From contig DKXC01000151.1 in the NCBI GenBank assembly GCA_002492045.1, positions 1-5,573 on the forward strand: a stretch of 5,573 nucleotides of DNA. The letters run 5' to 3'. The DNA is from Micrococcaceae bacterium UBA7136 (GTDB taxonomy: Bacteria > Actinomycetota > Actinomycetes > Actinomycetales > Micrococcaceae). Made by a program: the position numbers and the translations under genes. Positions 1-4,471 of this stretch are shown piece after piece (the first letter of the stretch is position 1; each line of letters opens with the position of its first letter). The notes under the pieces were generated by a model. That model was not told the DNA's origin. It searched no databases and worked only from the letters and a program-made list of their open reading frames with translations.

Positions 1-879
1 GGAGGCCTCGGCCCGGGTGGGGGTGGGGTTCTGAATCATGGTTTCTAGCACCTGGGTGGCCACAATAACGGGCTTGGCCCAGCGGCGGGCGAGTTCGATG
101 GCCCGCTTCTGCACCAGGGGAACCTCTTCCAGGGGGAACTCGACGCCCAGGTCGCCACGGGCCACCATGATGCCGTCGAACTTATCGACGATGTCCTGCA
201 GGTTTTCAACGGCCTGGGGCTTTTCAATCTTGGCGATGACGGCGATCTTGCGGCCTTCTTCTGCCATGATTTCGTGGACGCGCTTGACGTCGTCGCCGGA
301 GCGGACGAAGGAGAGGGCGATGATGTCAACACCCATGCGCAGGGCGAAGCGGAGGTCTTCTTCGTCCTTTTCGGTCAGGGCGGGGATGGAGACTGCTACG
401 CCGGGCAGGTTGATGCCCTTGTTGTTGGAGACGGGGCCGCCAACGACGACGCGGGTGGTGACGGTGGTGGCGTCTACTTCAATGGCCTGCAGGCGGATCT
501 TGCCGTCGTCAATCAGGAGGGTGTCGCCGGGCTTGACGTCGCCGGGTAGGCCCTTGAAGGTGGTGCCGCAGATTTCCTTGGTGCCTTCGACCTCTTCGAT
601 GGTGATTTTGAAGGTGTCGCCGGGTTCGAGAACTTCGGAGCCGTTCTTGAAGGTTTCGAGGCGAATCTTGGGGCCCTGGAGGTCGGCCAGGATGGCGACG
701 TTACGGCCTAGCTTTTCAGCCTGCTCGCGGATGGTCTGGTAGGAGGTGGTGTGGACCTGGTGGTCGCCGTGGCTCATGTTGAGTCGGGCTACGTTCATGC
801 CAGCTTCGATAGCTGCTGAAATCTTGTCGGGTGCCGAAATAGCGGGGCCAATGGTGCAAACAATCTTTGCGCGTCTCAT
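1..879 (-). CDS. pyk: Pyruvate kinase, N-terminal 293 codons (cut by the window edge)
   Basis: Pyruvate kinase transfers phosphate from phosphoenolpyruvate to ADP, giving pyruvate and ATP in the last step of cytoplasmic glycolysis. Translating the minus strand from the ATG at 879-877 gives an open frame to the left edge. It opens MRRAKIVCTIGPA and carries the active-site segment NVARLNMSHG (about residues 28-37). A B (lid) domain follows at roughly 70-165, with NNKGINLPG at about 152-160. The family signature IAVIAKIEKPQAV is at about 212-224, with catalytic Lys217 and metal ligand Glu219, and MVARGDLG (metal ligand Asp243) and TQVLETMI follow. Family members are about 470-500 residues, so roughly 60% is present and the C-terminal domain lies outside. 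AAGG in the leader, about 8 nt upstream of the ATG, is a modest ribosome binding site. The gene faces away from the flavodoxin-like gene, and its leader is about 100 nt with an inverted repeat and a possible upstream ORF. Identity is certain; only the missing 3' part cannot be judged. Confidence 0.97.
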   Translation of the reverse strand, partial: MRRAKIVCTIGPAISAPDKISAAIEAGMNVARLNMSHGDHQVHTTSYQTIREQAEKLGRNVAILADLQGPKIRLETFKNGSEVLEPGDTFKITIEEVEGTKEICGTTFKGLPGDVKPGDTLLIDDGKIRLQAIEVDATTVTTRVVVGGPVSNNKGINLPGVAVSIPALTEKDEEDLRFALRMGVDIIALSFVRSGDDVKRVHEIMAEEGRKIAVIAKIEKPQAVENLQDIVDKFDGIMVARGDLGVEFPLEEVPLVQKRAIELARRWAKPVIVATQVLETMIQNPTPTRAEAS

Positions 880-888
880 GATTCAACC

Positions 889-984
889 TTAGGTTTCTAG
901 TGGGGCTGAGAAGTCTTGGCTGGCCCTCCTCGGCAGTGAATACCACATATTCACAGATGGGAGGAGGTGAACCAACACGTTCAT
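889..984 (-). CDS. Possible 31-aa upstream ORF in the pyk leader, perhaps leaderless
   Basis: The minus strand holds ATG (984-982) and 30 further codons before TAA (891-889). It begins MNVLVHLLPSVNMWYSL and contains a tandem AGG AGG arginine pair. The ATG lies 5 nt after a perfect TATAAT box, so a transcript from that promoter would begin at or next to the start codon. Leaderless translation is common in actinobacteria, and no Shine-Dalgarno sequence is available. The TAA overlaps the TAAGG that serves as the pyk ribosome binding site, with 9 nt between this stop and the pyk ATG, so translational coupling is possible. The nested hairpin at 925-967 lies wholly within it. No family is recognised, and a 31-codon frame can arise by chance. 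This is an inference from geometry, not proof of translation. Confidence 0.3.
   Translation of the reverse strand: MNVLVHLLPSVNMWYSLPRRASQDFSAPLET
925..967 (-). repeat. Nested inverted repeat (two-stage hairpin) in the pyk leader
   Basis: An inner perfect 7-bp inverted repeat, GTGAATACCACATATTCAC on the plus strand (936-954, 5-nt loop), sits inside an outer perfect 7-bp pair. The outer arms are CCTCCTC (925-931) and GAGGAGG (961-967), separated from the inner stem by short asymmetric internal loops of 4 and 6 nt. In the pyk transcript it would fold as one long interrupted hairpin about 45 nt before the start codon. No U-run follows, so it is not an ordinary terminator. It could be an RNA control or stability element, or the inner 19-bp dyad could be a DNA operator just downstream of the pyk promoter. 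Which of these applies cannot be decided from sequence. Confidence 0.6.
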
Positions 985-989
985 GACCC

Positions 990-1017
990 ATTATACGGCC
1001 TTTTCTTGGGTTTTCAC
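990..1017 (-). promoter_or_regulatory. Probable sigma-70-type promoter for pyk
   Basis: On the minus strand a perfect TATAAT (995-990) is preceded by GTGAAA (1017-1012), which matches TTGACA at 4 of 6 positions, with a 16-bp spacer. The expected start of transcription is around 984-982, giving a leader of about 105 nt before pyk. The sequence further upstream is rich in T and G on this strand. This is the best promoter match in the window. The assignment rests on motif and position only. Confidence 0.55.
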
Positions 1018-1094
1018 GGAGGTCTAGGCCACTTTTTACCCCCTCAAACCCGCAGAACCCCACAAAAACACACACAAACAGGCGGCTTACCCTC

Positions 1095-1117
1095 AGAAAA
1101 ATCTAGAAAATTTTTCT
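1095..1117. repeat. AT-rich inverted repeat, possible operator
   Basis: A perfect 8-bp inverted repeat, AGAAAAAT and ATTTTTCT (1095-1102 and 1110-1117), flanks a 7-nt centre CTAGAAA. It lies between the divergent pyk and flavodoxin-like genes, about 78 bp upstream of the pyk -35 box and 87 bp upstream of the flavodoxin-like start. It is much more AT-rich than its surroundings. An operator or an UP-like element is possible. The regulator is unknown, and AT-rich dyads also occur by chance. Confidence 0.4.
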
Positions 1118-1203
1118 CACAGGCTAGGCCAGACCCCTCCCCTGGCGTATTCTGAACACTGGGCCTAGTCCCAGCAACCCCCACCCGCTTTTGAAAGGCA
1201 AGC

Positions 1204-1782
1204 ATGAGCCCCCAGACCGTCCTTATCAGCTACGGCTCCACCTACGGCCACACAGAACGCTACGCCCAGTGGATTGCAGAAGAGCTCCAAGCCCTCCCCC
1301 AAGCCCCCCAGGCGATCCTCTCCCCCGCCGCCGAGGTCACCGACGAACTCCTAGCCCAGGCCGACATCCTGATTGTAGGCGCCAGCTACCTGGGTGGCTT
1401 CCTGACCGGGGCCCCCACCCTGCGCAAGCGCAAGGACGCCATGCTGGCTGTTCCCCACCGCCTCTTCTACACAGTCTCCTTCAACGGCACCGCCGTCTAC
1501 CCCCGTTCCTACCTGGACGAGCGGGTCATGAAGAGCTACAAGGCCGATGTGGCCGGTGACCGCCCGGCCTTCCACTTCCGCGGCGGCCTCAAGATGGACG
1601 AGATGACCAAGCTGCACCGGGCAGCCCTGACCGGGGTTAAGACCGCCTACAAGCTCAAGCCCCACCAGAACGAGTACGACAAGCAGCTGATTGAGGCCTT
1701 CGACAATGGGGGTGCCGACTACATGGACCGCGCCGCCATTACTCCCCTGGTAGAGCAGGTCAAGGAATACCTGGCAGGCTAG
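1204..1782 (+). CDS. HemG-like flavodoxin-domain protein
   Basis: A 192-residue predicted cytoplasmic flavoprotein. The opening strand-loop-helix, SYGSTYGHTERYAQWIAEEL (residues 9-28), has the S/T-rich phosphate-binding loop of short-chain flavodoxins that grips FMN. ADILIVGASYLGGF (53-66) is the next core strand and flavin-contact loop, and VPHRLFYTVSFNG (83-95) is the following strand. Layout and length resemble the HemG/Flavodoxin_5 family: E. coli HemG (181 residues) has the same order, a 'MPSAFYSV'-like strand and a 'GALRYPRY'-like segment matching FRGGLKMDEM here. HemG oxidises protoporphyrinogen IX with menaquinone, but many actinobacterial homologues are uncharacterised, so I give no symbol. 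AAAGG (1194-1198), 5 nt from the ATG, supports this start; an in-frame upstream start is not supported. The gene is divergent from pyk and convergent with adhP, so it is probably monocistronic. The fold is confident; the substrate is not. Confidence 0.8.
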   Translation: MSPQTVLISYGSTYGHTERYAQWIAEELQALPQAPQAILSPAAEVTDELLAQADILIVGASYLGGFLTGAPTLRKRKDAMLAVPHRLFYTVSFNGTAVYPRSYLDERVMKSYKADVAGDRPAFHFRGGLKMDEMTKLHRAALTGVKTAYKLKPHQNEYDKQLIEAFDNGGADYMDRAAITPLVEQVKEYLAG

Positions 1783-1812
1783 AAACCGCTTACAGCTTAT
1801 ACAGACAGAACA

Positions 1813-1850
1813 AAGGGCCCCCGGGAGAAGCTTTTCTCTCAGGGGCCCTT
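1813..1850. terminator. Strong hairpin terminator between convergent genes
   Basis: A perfect 9-bp stem, AAGGGCCCC (1813-1821) and GGGGCCCTT (1842-1850), encloses an inner 5-bp stem GAGAA/TTCTC with a GCTT loop. It starts 31 bp after the flavodoxin-like stop codon. No clear U-run follows on either strand, as is usual for many actinobacterial intrinsic terminators. Because the outer stem is symmetric and lies between two convergent genes, it could stop transcription from both sides. Confidence 0.8.
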
Positions 1851-1917
1851 CGTGCTGGTCTTGTAGTGAGCTGAAATAAGGGCTCTTAGACTCGCCCGCC
1901 CAGCTCAAGAGCAGGCT

Positions 1918-2961
1918 TTACTTGGTGGCGCCGGTGAAGTCCAGTACCATGCGTCCGTTGATCAGACCGGCGTGCATCTCGTCAAAGATAGCCTGGGCAT
2001 CCTCGACGGGGCGCAGCTGAACAATGGGCTTAACCTTGCCCTGGGCACCGAACTCGAAGGCCTCGGCCAGGTCCTGGCGGGTACCGACCAGGGAGCCCTG
2101 AACCTTGATGCCGTCCAGTACCAGGCGGGGGATGCTGAGGTCGATGGAGTCGCTGGGCAGGCCCACAGCTACCACGGTGCCACCGGCCCGGACGGAGTCC
2201 ACAGCCTGGTTGAAGGCGGCCTTGGCAACAGCGGTAACCACAGCAACGTGGGCGCCGTAGCCGCCGGTGATCTGCTTGATTTCTTCAACTACGTTCTCAA
2301 CGTTGAGGGCGTTGATGACAACGTCGGCGCCGCTGTCCTTAGCTAGCAGGAGCTTGTCCTCGTTGAGGTCTACAGCAATAACCTGGGCGTCAAAGACGTT
2401 CTTGGCGTACTGGACAGACAGGTTGCCCAGGCCACCAGCACCGAAGAGGACAATCCACTGGCCGGGGCGAACGCCGGATTCCTTAATGGCCTTGTAGGTG
2501 GTGACGCCTGCGCAGGTGATGGAGGTGGCTTCTACCGGGTCTAGGGCGTCGGGCACCTTGACAGTGTAGTCAGCGTAGAGCAGGGTGTATTCGCTCATGC
2601 CGCCGTCTGCGGTGTAGCCGGCGTTGACGACCTGGCGGCAGAGGGTTTCACGGCCGTCTACACAGTATTCGCAGTGGCCGCAGCCCTTGAAGAACCAGGG
2701 GACGGAGACCCGGTCGCCCACCTTGAGATGGTCTACGCCGGGGCCTACCTCGGTGATGACGCCAACGCCTTCGTGGCCTAGGATGCGGCCGGGCTTCTGG
2801 CCGAAGTCGCCGGCGGCAACGTGCAGGTCGGTGTGGCAGACACCCGAGTATTCAATCTTGGCCAGTACCTGGCCGTGGCCTACTTCAGGGACGGGTACTT
2901 CCTTGATGTCGACGGTGCCGTCCAGGCGGTCGGATACTACTACTGCTTTCATGCTTGCCAT
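1918..2961 (-). CDS. adhP: Zinc-dependent NAD-linked alcohol dehydrogenase (AdhP type)
   Basis: A 347-residue medium-chain dehydrogenase that interconverts primary alcohols and aldehydes with NAD(H) in the cytoplasm. The N-terminal GroES-like domain has catalytic zinc ligands Cys42 (GVCHTD) and His63 (GHEGVG). Structural zinc ligands are Cys94, Cys97, Cys100 and Cys108, and the third catalytic ligand is Cys150 (TCAGVTTYKA). The Rossmann domain has GAGGLG (174-179) and an Asp at 198 after the second strand, which favours NAD over NADP. Length and layout match bacterial AdhP/AdhA proteins with nothing missing. AAGGAG in the leader, 7 nt before the first ATG, supports that start over the Met at position 4. 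It follows lgt on the same strand after 117 bp, but a palindrome in that gap suggests its own control. Family is certain; the exact substrate (ethanol, propanol or others) is not. Confidence 0.93.
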   Translation of the reverse strand: MASMKAVVVSDRLDGTVDIKEVPVPEVGHGQVLAKIEYSGVCHTDLHVAAGDFGQKPGRILGHEGVGVITEVGPGVDHLKVGDRVSVPWFFKGCGHCEYCVDGRETLCRQVVNAGYTADGGMSEYTLLYADYTVKVPDALDPVEATSITCAGVTTYKAIKESGVRPGQWIVLFGAGGLGNLSVQYAKNVFDAQVIAVDLNEDKLLLAKDSGADVVINALNVENVVEEIKQITGGYGAHVAVVTAVAKAAFNQAVDSVRAGGTVVAVGLPSDSIDLSIPRLVLDGIKVQGSLVGTRQDLAEAFEFGAQGKVKPIVQLRPVEDAQAIFDEMHAGLINGRMVLDFTGATK

Positions 2962-3012
2962 GGGCTTGCTCCTTGGTCAGGACCTACAGAAATGAGAGTT
3001 ACCTCACTGCCC

Positions 3013-3018
3013 ATCCTA
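3013..3018 (-). promoter_or_regulatory. Possible -10 element for adhP
   Basis: The minus strand reads TAGGAT, matching TATAAT at 4 of 6 positions, within CTAGGAT. The expected transcript would start near 3006, giving a leader of about 45 nt. No good -35 hexamer is found 16-18 bp upstream, where AGAAAT occurs. The palindrome at 3023-3034 would lie in the spacer. Tentative. Confidence 0.3.
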
Positions 3019-3020
3019 GA

Positions 3021-3036
3021 CCTGACCTAGGTCACA
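3021..3036. promoter_or_regulatory. CRP/GlxR-like palindrome upstream of adhP
   Basis: A perfect 12-bp palindrome TGACCTAGGTCA (3023-3034) sits within CCTGACCTAGGTCACA. That sequence matches the CRP-family consensus TGTGA-N6-TCACA at 8 of 10 specified positions. Its centre lies about 68 bp upstream of the adhP start. In Corynebacterium glutamicum, adhA is known to be controlled by the CRP-type regulator GlxR, which makes this reading plausible. Some other dimeric regulator could use the site instead. It borders the putative -10 at 3013-3018 on the upstream side, so it could act as a repressor site. Confidence 0.5.
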
Positions 3037-3078
3037 TTTCTACTTAAAGCCGAAAATTTCTTTAGTGTTACACCACCT

Positions 3079-3918
3079 TTACCCCAAAGATTTGCGCCGA
3101 GCCCGGGCACCTGCTACCAGGAACATGACCAGGCCCAACAGCAGAATGCCCCCCGCCGTCCAGACGTGAATCCGCAGGCTCAGCAGCATCTCGGCCGTAT
3201 CAATCCGCAAGAAAAGCTCAATCATGAGGCGGCCAAAACCGTACCAGGCCACATAGGCCCAGAAGGTCTGCCCCAGCTGAAAGAGTCCCCGCTTGCCCAG
3301 ATAGATCAACAGGAAGGCCCCCAGCAGGTTCCAGAGGGACTCGTAGAGGAAGGTGGGGTGAAAGAGGGTACCGGCCGGGTACTGGTCCGGGAAGTTATAG
3401 GAGGAGGCCGAGATTTCTAGGCCCCAGGGCAGGGTAGTGGGCTTGCCGAAGAGTTCCTGGTTAAACCAGTTACCCCAGCGTCCCATGGCCTGGGCAATGA
3501 GAATACCGGGGGCTGCCGCGTCCGCGAACTTAGCCAGGGAGATACCGTAGCGGCGGCAGGCTAGCCAGGCTCCCAGGCCACCCATAGAGATGGCACCCAT
3601 AATACCGATGCCGCCCTCCCAGATGCGCAGGATAGCCAGGGGGTCGGCGCCGGGACCAAAGTAGGAGCCCGGGTCGGTAATGAGGACGTGGTAGAGGCGG
3701 GCACCCACAATACCGAAGGGAATAGCCCAGATAGCGACGTCTAGCACCCGTTCGGGGTCCTCGCCCCAGGATTCCCAGCGGCGGGTGGTCAACCAGAGGC
3801 AGGTGACAATACCGGCCAGGATACAGAGAGCATAGAAGTGGATAGTCAGGGGCCCTAAGGTGATGGAAGAGACCTCAGGTGAGGGAATGGAGGCCAGAAG
3901 CTGGATTGAATCGGTCAT
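3079..3918 (-). CDS. lgt: Prolipoprotein diacylglyceryl transferase
   Basis: Lgt is an integral membrane enzyme that moves a diacylglyceryl group from phosphatidylglycerol onto the lipobox cysteine of prolipoproteins, the first step of lipoprotein maturation. The 279-residue product has about seven hydrophobic segments. Family marks include HFYALCI (27-33), the signature GRWGNWFNQE (146-155) with Arg147 and Asn150 matching the essential E. coli Arg143 and Asn146, HPTFLYES (187-194) and YGFGRLMIE (226-234). The IWEGGIGI segment (99-106) has Glu where E. coli has a His-Gly-Gly motif. Length is close to E. coli Lgt (291). In many actinobacteria lgt follows trpA; here the HGxxPAAW-type gene precedes it, separated by a terminator. 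AGGAG lies only 2 nt from the ATG, too close for a good ribosome binding site, and a possible -10 is 8 nt upstream, so the message may be leaderless. Confidence 0.96.
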   Translation of the reverse strand: MTDSIQLLASIPSPEVSSITLGPLTIHFYALCILAGIVTCLWLTTRRWESWGEDPERVLDVAIWAIPFGIVGARLYHVLITDPGSYFGPGADPLAILRIWEGGIGIMGAISMGGLGAWLACRRYGISLAKFADAAAPGILIAQAMGRWGNWFNQELFGKPTTLPWGLEISASSYNFPDQYPAGTLFHPTFLYESLWNLLGAFLLIYLGKRGLFQLGQTFWAYVAWYGFGRLMIELFLRIDTAEMLLSLRIHVWTAGGILLLGLVMFLVAGARARRKSLG

Positions 3919-3926
3919 GACTCCTA

Positions 3927-3932
3927 ATCCTA
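3927..3932 (-). promoter_or_regulatory. Possible -10 element for a (near-)leaderless lgt transcript
   Basis: The minus strand reads TAGGAT (inside CTAGGAT), 8 nt before the lgt ATG, so transcription would begin at or within about 2 nt of the start codon. The upstream terminator ends only about 25 bp from lgt, which leaves little room for a promoter elsewhere. No clear -35 is visible. The alternative is readthrough from the upstream gene. Confidence 0.35.
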
Positions 3933-3943
3933 GCCCCTGAGGG

Positions 3944-3984
3944 TAAAGAAAGGGCGCCCTGACTTGAAGAAGCCGGGACGCCCT
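3944..3984 (-). terminator. Intrinsic terminator between the HGxxPAAW-type gene and lgt
   Basis: Read on the minus strand, AGGGCG (3984-3979) and CCC (3977-3975) pair with GGG (3959-3957) and CGCCCT (3956-3951), with one bulged base and a 15-nt loop. The run TTTCTTT follows. This is a good factor-independent terminator for leftward transcription. It lies 25 nt after the stop codon of the small membrane protein and about 25 nt before lgt, so the two genes are probably not one simple transcript. Confidence 0.72.
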
Positions 3985-3993
3985 CTAGATTTG

Positions 3994-4009
3994 AGCCTTA
4001 GCTAAGGCT
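3994..4009. repeat. Perfect 16-bp palindrome at the HGxxPAAW-type stop codon
   Basis: AGCCTTAGCTAAGGCT is its own reverse complement and overlaps the last base of the TAA stop codon at 4009-4011. As RNA it would form a 6-bp stem with an AGCT loop. It lies just upstream of the main terminator and may help stop transcription or stabilise the 3' end. It could also be a protein-binding dyad. Confidence 0.5.
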
Positions 4010-4260
4010 TAGTGGTGCTTGTACTTGGTGTGCTTGCCACCCTGGCCGTAGCCAGCTGCCTTGAGGCCGTAGCCGACGCCCAGGCCAATGAGCATGACAA
4101 CCAGACCAGCAATGAAACCGACGGTGCTGTGCAGGCAGAAGCCAACGGCGGCAATGACGGCGCCAACCATGAGGACGATGGTCATGGCCCAGGAGGCGGT
4201 GGTGTTGCCGTGGTTGGGATAGGGCAGGTCGGGTACGAGTTCAAGAGTTTCTTGGGCCAT
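4009..4260 (-). CDS. Small two-helix membrane protein of the HGxxPAAW type
   Basis: An 83-residue protein with a short polar N-terminus, the motif HGNTTASW (17-24), two hydrophobic helices (about 23-42 and 47-68) and a Gly/Lys/His-rich tail ending KHTKYKHH. The arrangement matches the actinobacterial HGxxPAAW family, usually found inside or beside the trp operon; the function is unknown. Here Pro-Ala-Ala-Trp is changed to Thr-Ala-Ser-Trp, so the Pro and one Ala are lost while His, Gly and Trp are kept. AAGGAGG in the leader, 5 nt before the ATG, is a strong ribosome binding site. The gene diverges from the Trp-associated membrane gene. In relatives trpC would be expected next, but here a palindrome, a terminator and lgt follow. 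Family assignment is by motif and context. Confidence 0.8.
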   Translation of the reverse strand: MAQETLELVPDLPYPNHGNTTASWAMTIVLMVGAVIAAVGFCLHSTVGFIAGLVVMLIGLGVGYGLKAAGYGQGGKHTKYKHH

Positions 4261-4291
4261 GGGAGCCTCCTTGGTCTGTGCGTGGTGGTGC

Positions 4292-4324
4292 CTGCCCGCG
4301 GGTGTGTGTTCTGGGCGCGGGCAG
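4292..4324 (-). repeat. GC-rich inverted repeat in the leader of the HGxxPAAW-type gene
   Basis: A perfect 9-bp inverted repeat, CTGCCCGCG (4292-4300) and CGCGGGCAG (4316-4324), has a 15-nt loop. It lies 32-64 bp upstream of the small membrane protein and downstream of its possible promoter, so it would be a stable hairpin in the 5' leader. No U-run follows it. It may be an RNA control or stability element, or an operator in the divergent region. Confidence 0.5.
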
Positions 4325-4342
4325 ACCTAAAGTTTTAAGACC

Positions 4343-4348
4343 ATTCTA
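4343..4348 (-). promoter_or_regulatory. Possible -10 element for the HGxxPAAW-type gene
   Basis: The minus strand reads TAGAAT, matching TATAAT at 5 of 6 positions. Transcription would start near 4336, giving a leader of about 75 nt that contains the GC-rich hairpin. The hexamer 17 bp upstream (ACCCAG) is not a recognisable -35, so confidence is low. Confidence 0.3.
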
Positions 4349-4427
4349 GGGCCTGGACGGGGCTTCTGGGTATCTTCTGCTGCTTTTGGCTGCTGTCGTG
4401 TTGCCGGTTTTTCTTTGCCTGCTCTAC

Positions 4428-4433
4428 TAGGAT
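4428..4433 (+). promoter_or_regulatory. Possible -10 element for the Trp-associated membrane gene
   Basis: TAGGAT within CTAGGAT lies 38 bp before the ATG. It is the same 7-mer found upstream of adhP and lgt. TTGCCG at 4401-4406 resembles a -35, but its 21-bp spacing is too long. The upstream DNA is pyrimidine-rich. Confidence 0.3.
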
Positions 4434-4471
4434 GGTGCAGGTTAGTGCTTTTTCTCTAGGCAAGGAGCCTG

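Larger units (their letters stand above)
880..1203. other. 324-bp divergent intergenic region
   Basis: This gap separates two divergent genes and appears to carry control sequence for both. From the pyk side it holds the pyk ribosome binding site, the possible upstream ORF, the nested hairpin (925-967), the pyk promoter (990-1017), a C/A-rich low-complexity stretch with repeated ACACA (about 1060-1080) and the AT-rich dyad (1095-1117). A small 5-bp dyad CTGGG/CCCAG lies at 1159-1174. A possible -10 for the flavodoxin-like gene is TATTCT at 1148-1153, with no convincing -35. The long open frame that crosses into pyk on the minus strand has no family resemblance and is not a gene. Confidence 0.6.

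Noticed and set aside
38..742. A 234-codon plus-strand frame over the left end
   Set aside because: It lies opposite pyk, whose translation carries all expected motifs. The plus-strand product is Ser/Arg-rich with no family character, so it is a shadow frame.
936..954. The inner pyk dyad as a Rex or CRP site
   Set aside because: The half-sites GTGAA/TTCAC fit loosely, but the spacing of 9 bp between them is too wide for Rex (about 4), and the TGTGA/TCACA spacing is wrong for CRP.
716..1075. A 119-codon minus-strand frame reaching into the pyk start and the leader
   Set aside because: It overlaps the pyk 5' coding region out of frame, has no recognisable domain, and its start lies upstream of the pyk promoter.
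1351..1908. A 185-codon minus-strand frame opposite the flavodoxin-like gene
   Set aside because: It has the composition of an antisense shadow, runs through the terminator hairpin and matches no family.
1882..1912. A 6-bp inverted repeat (GCTCTT/AAGAGC) just after the adhP stop as a second terminator
   Set aside because: The stem is short, the loop is 19 nt and there is no clear U-run. The strong hairpin at 1813-1850 explains termination better.
3062..3078. A terminator after lgt
   Set aside because: Only a GTGT-A-ACAC mini-dyad and AT-rich DNA are present; the stem is too weak to call.
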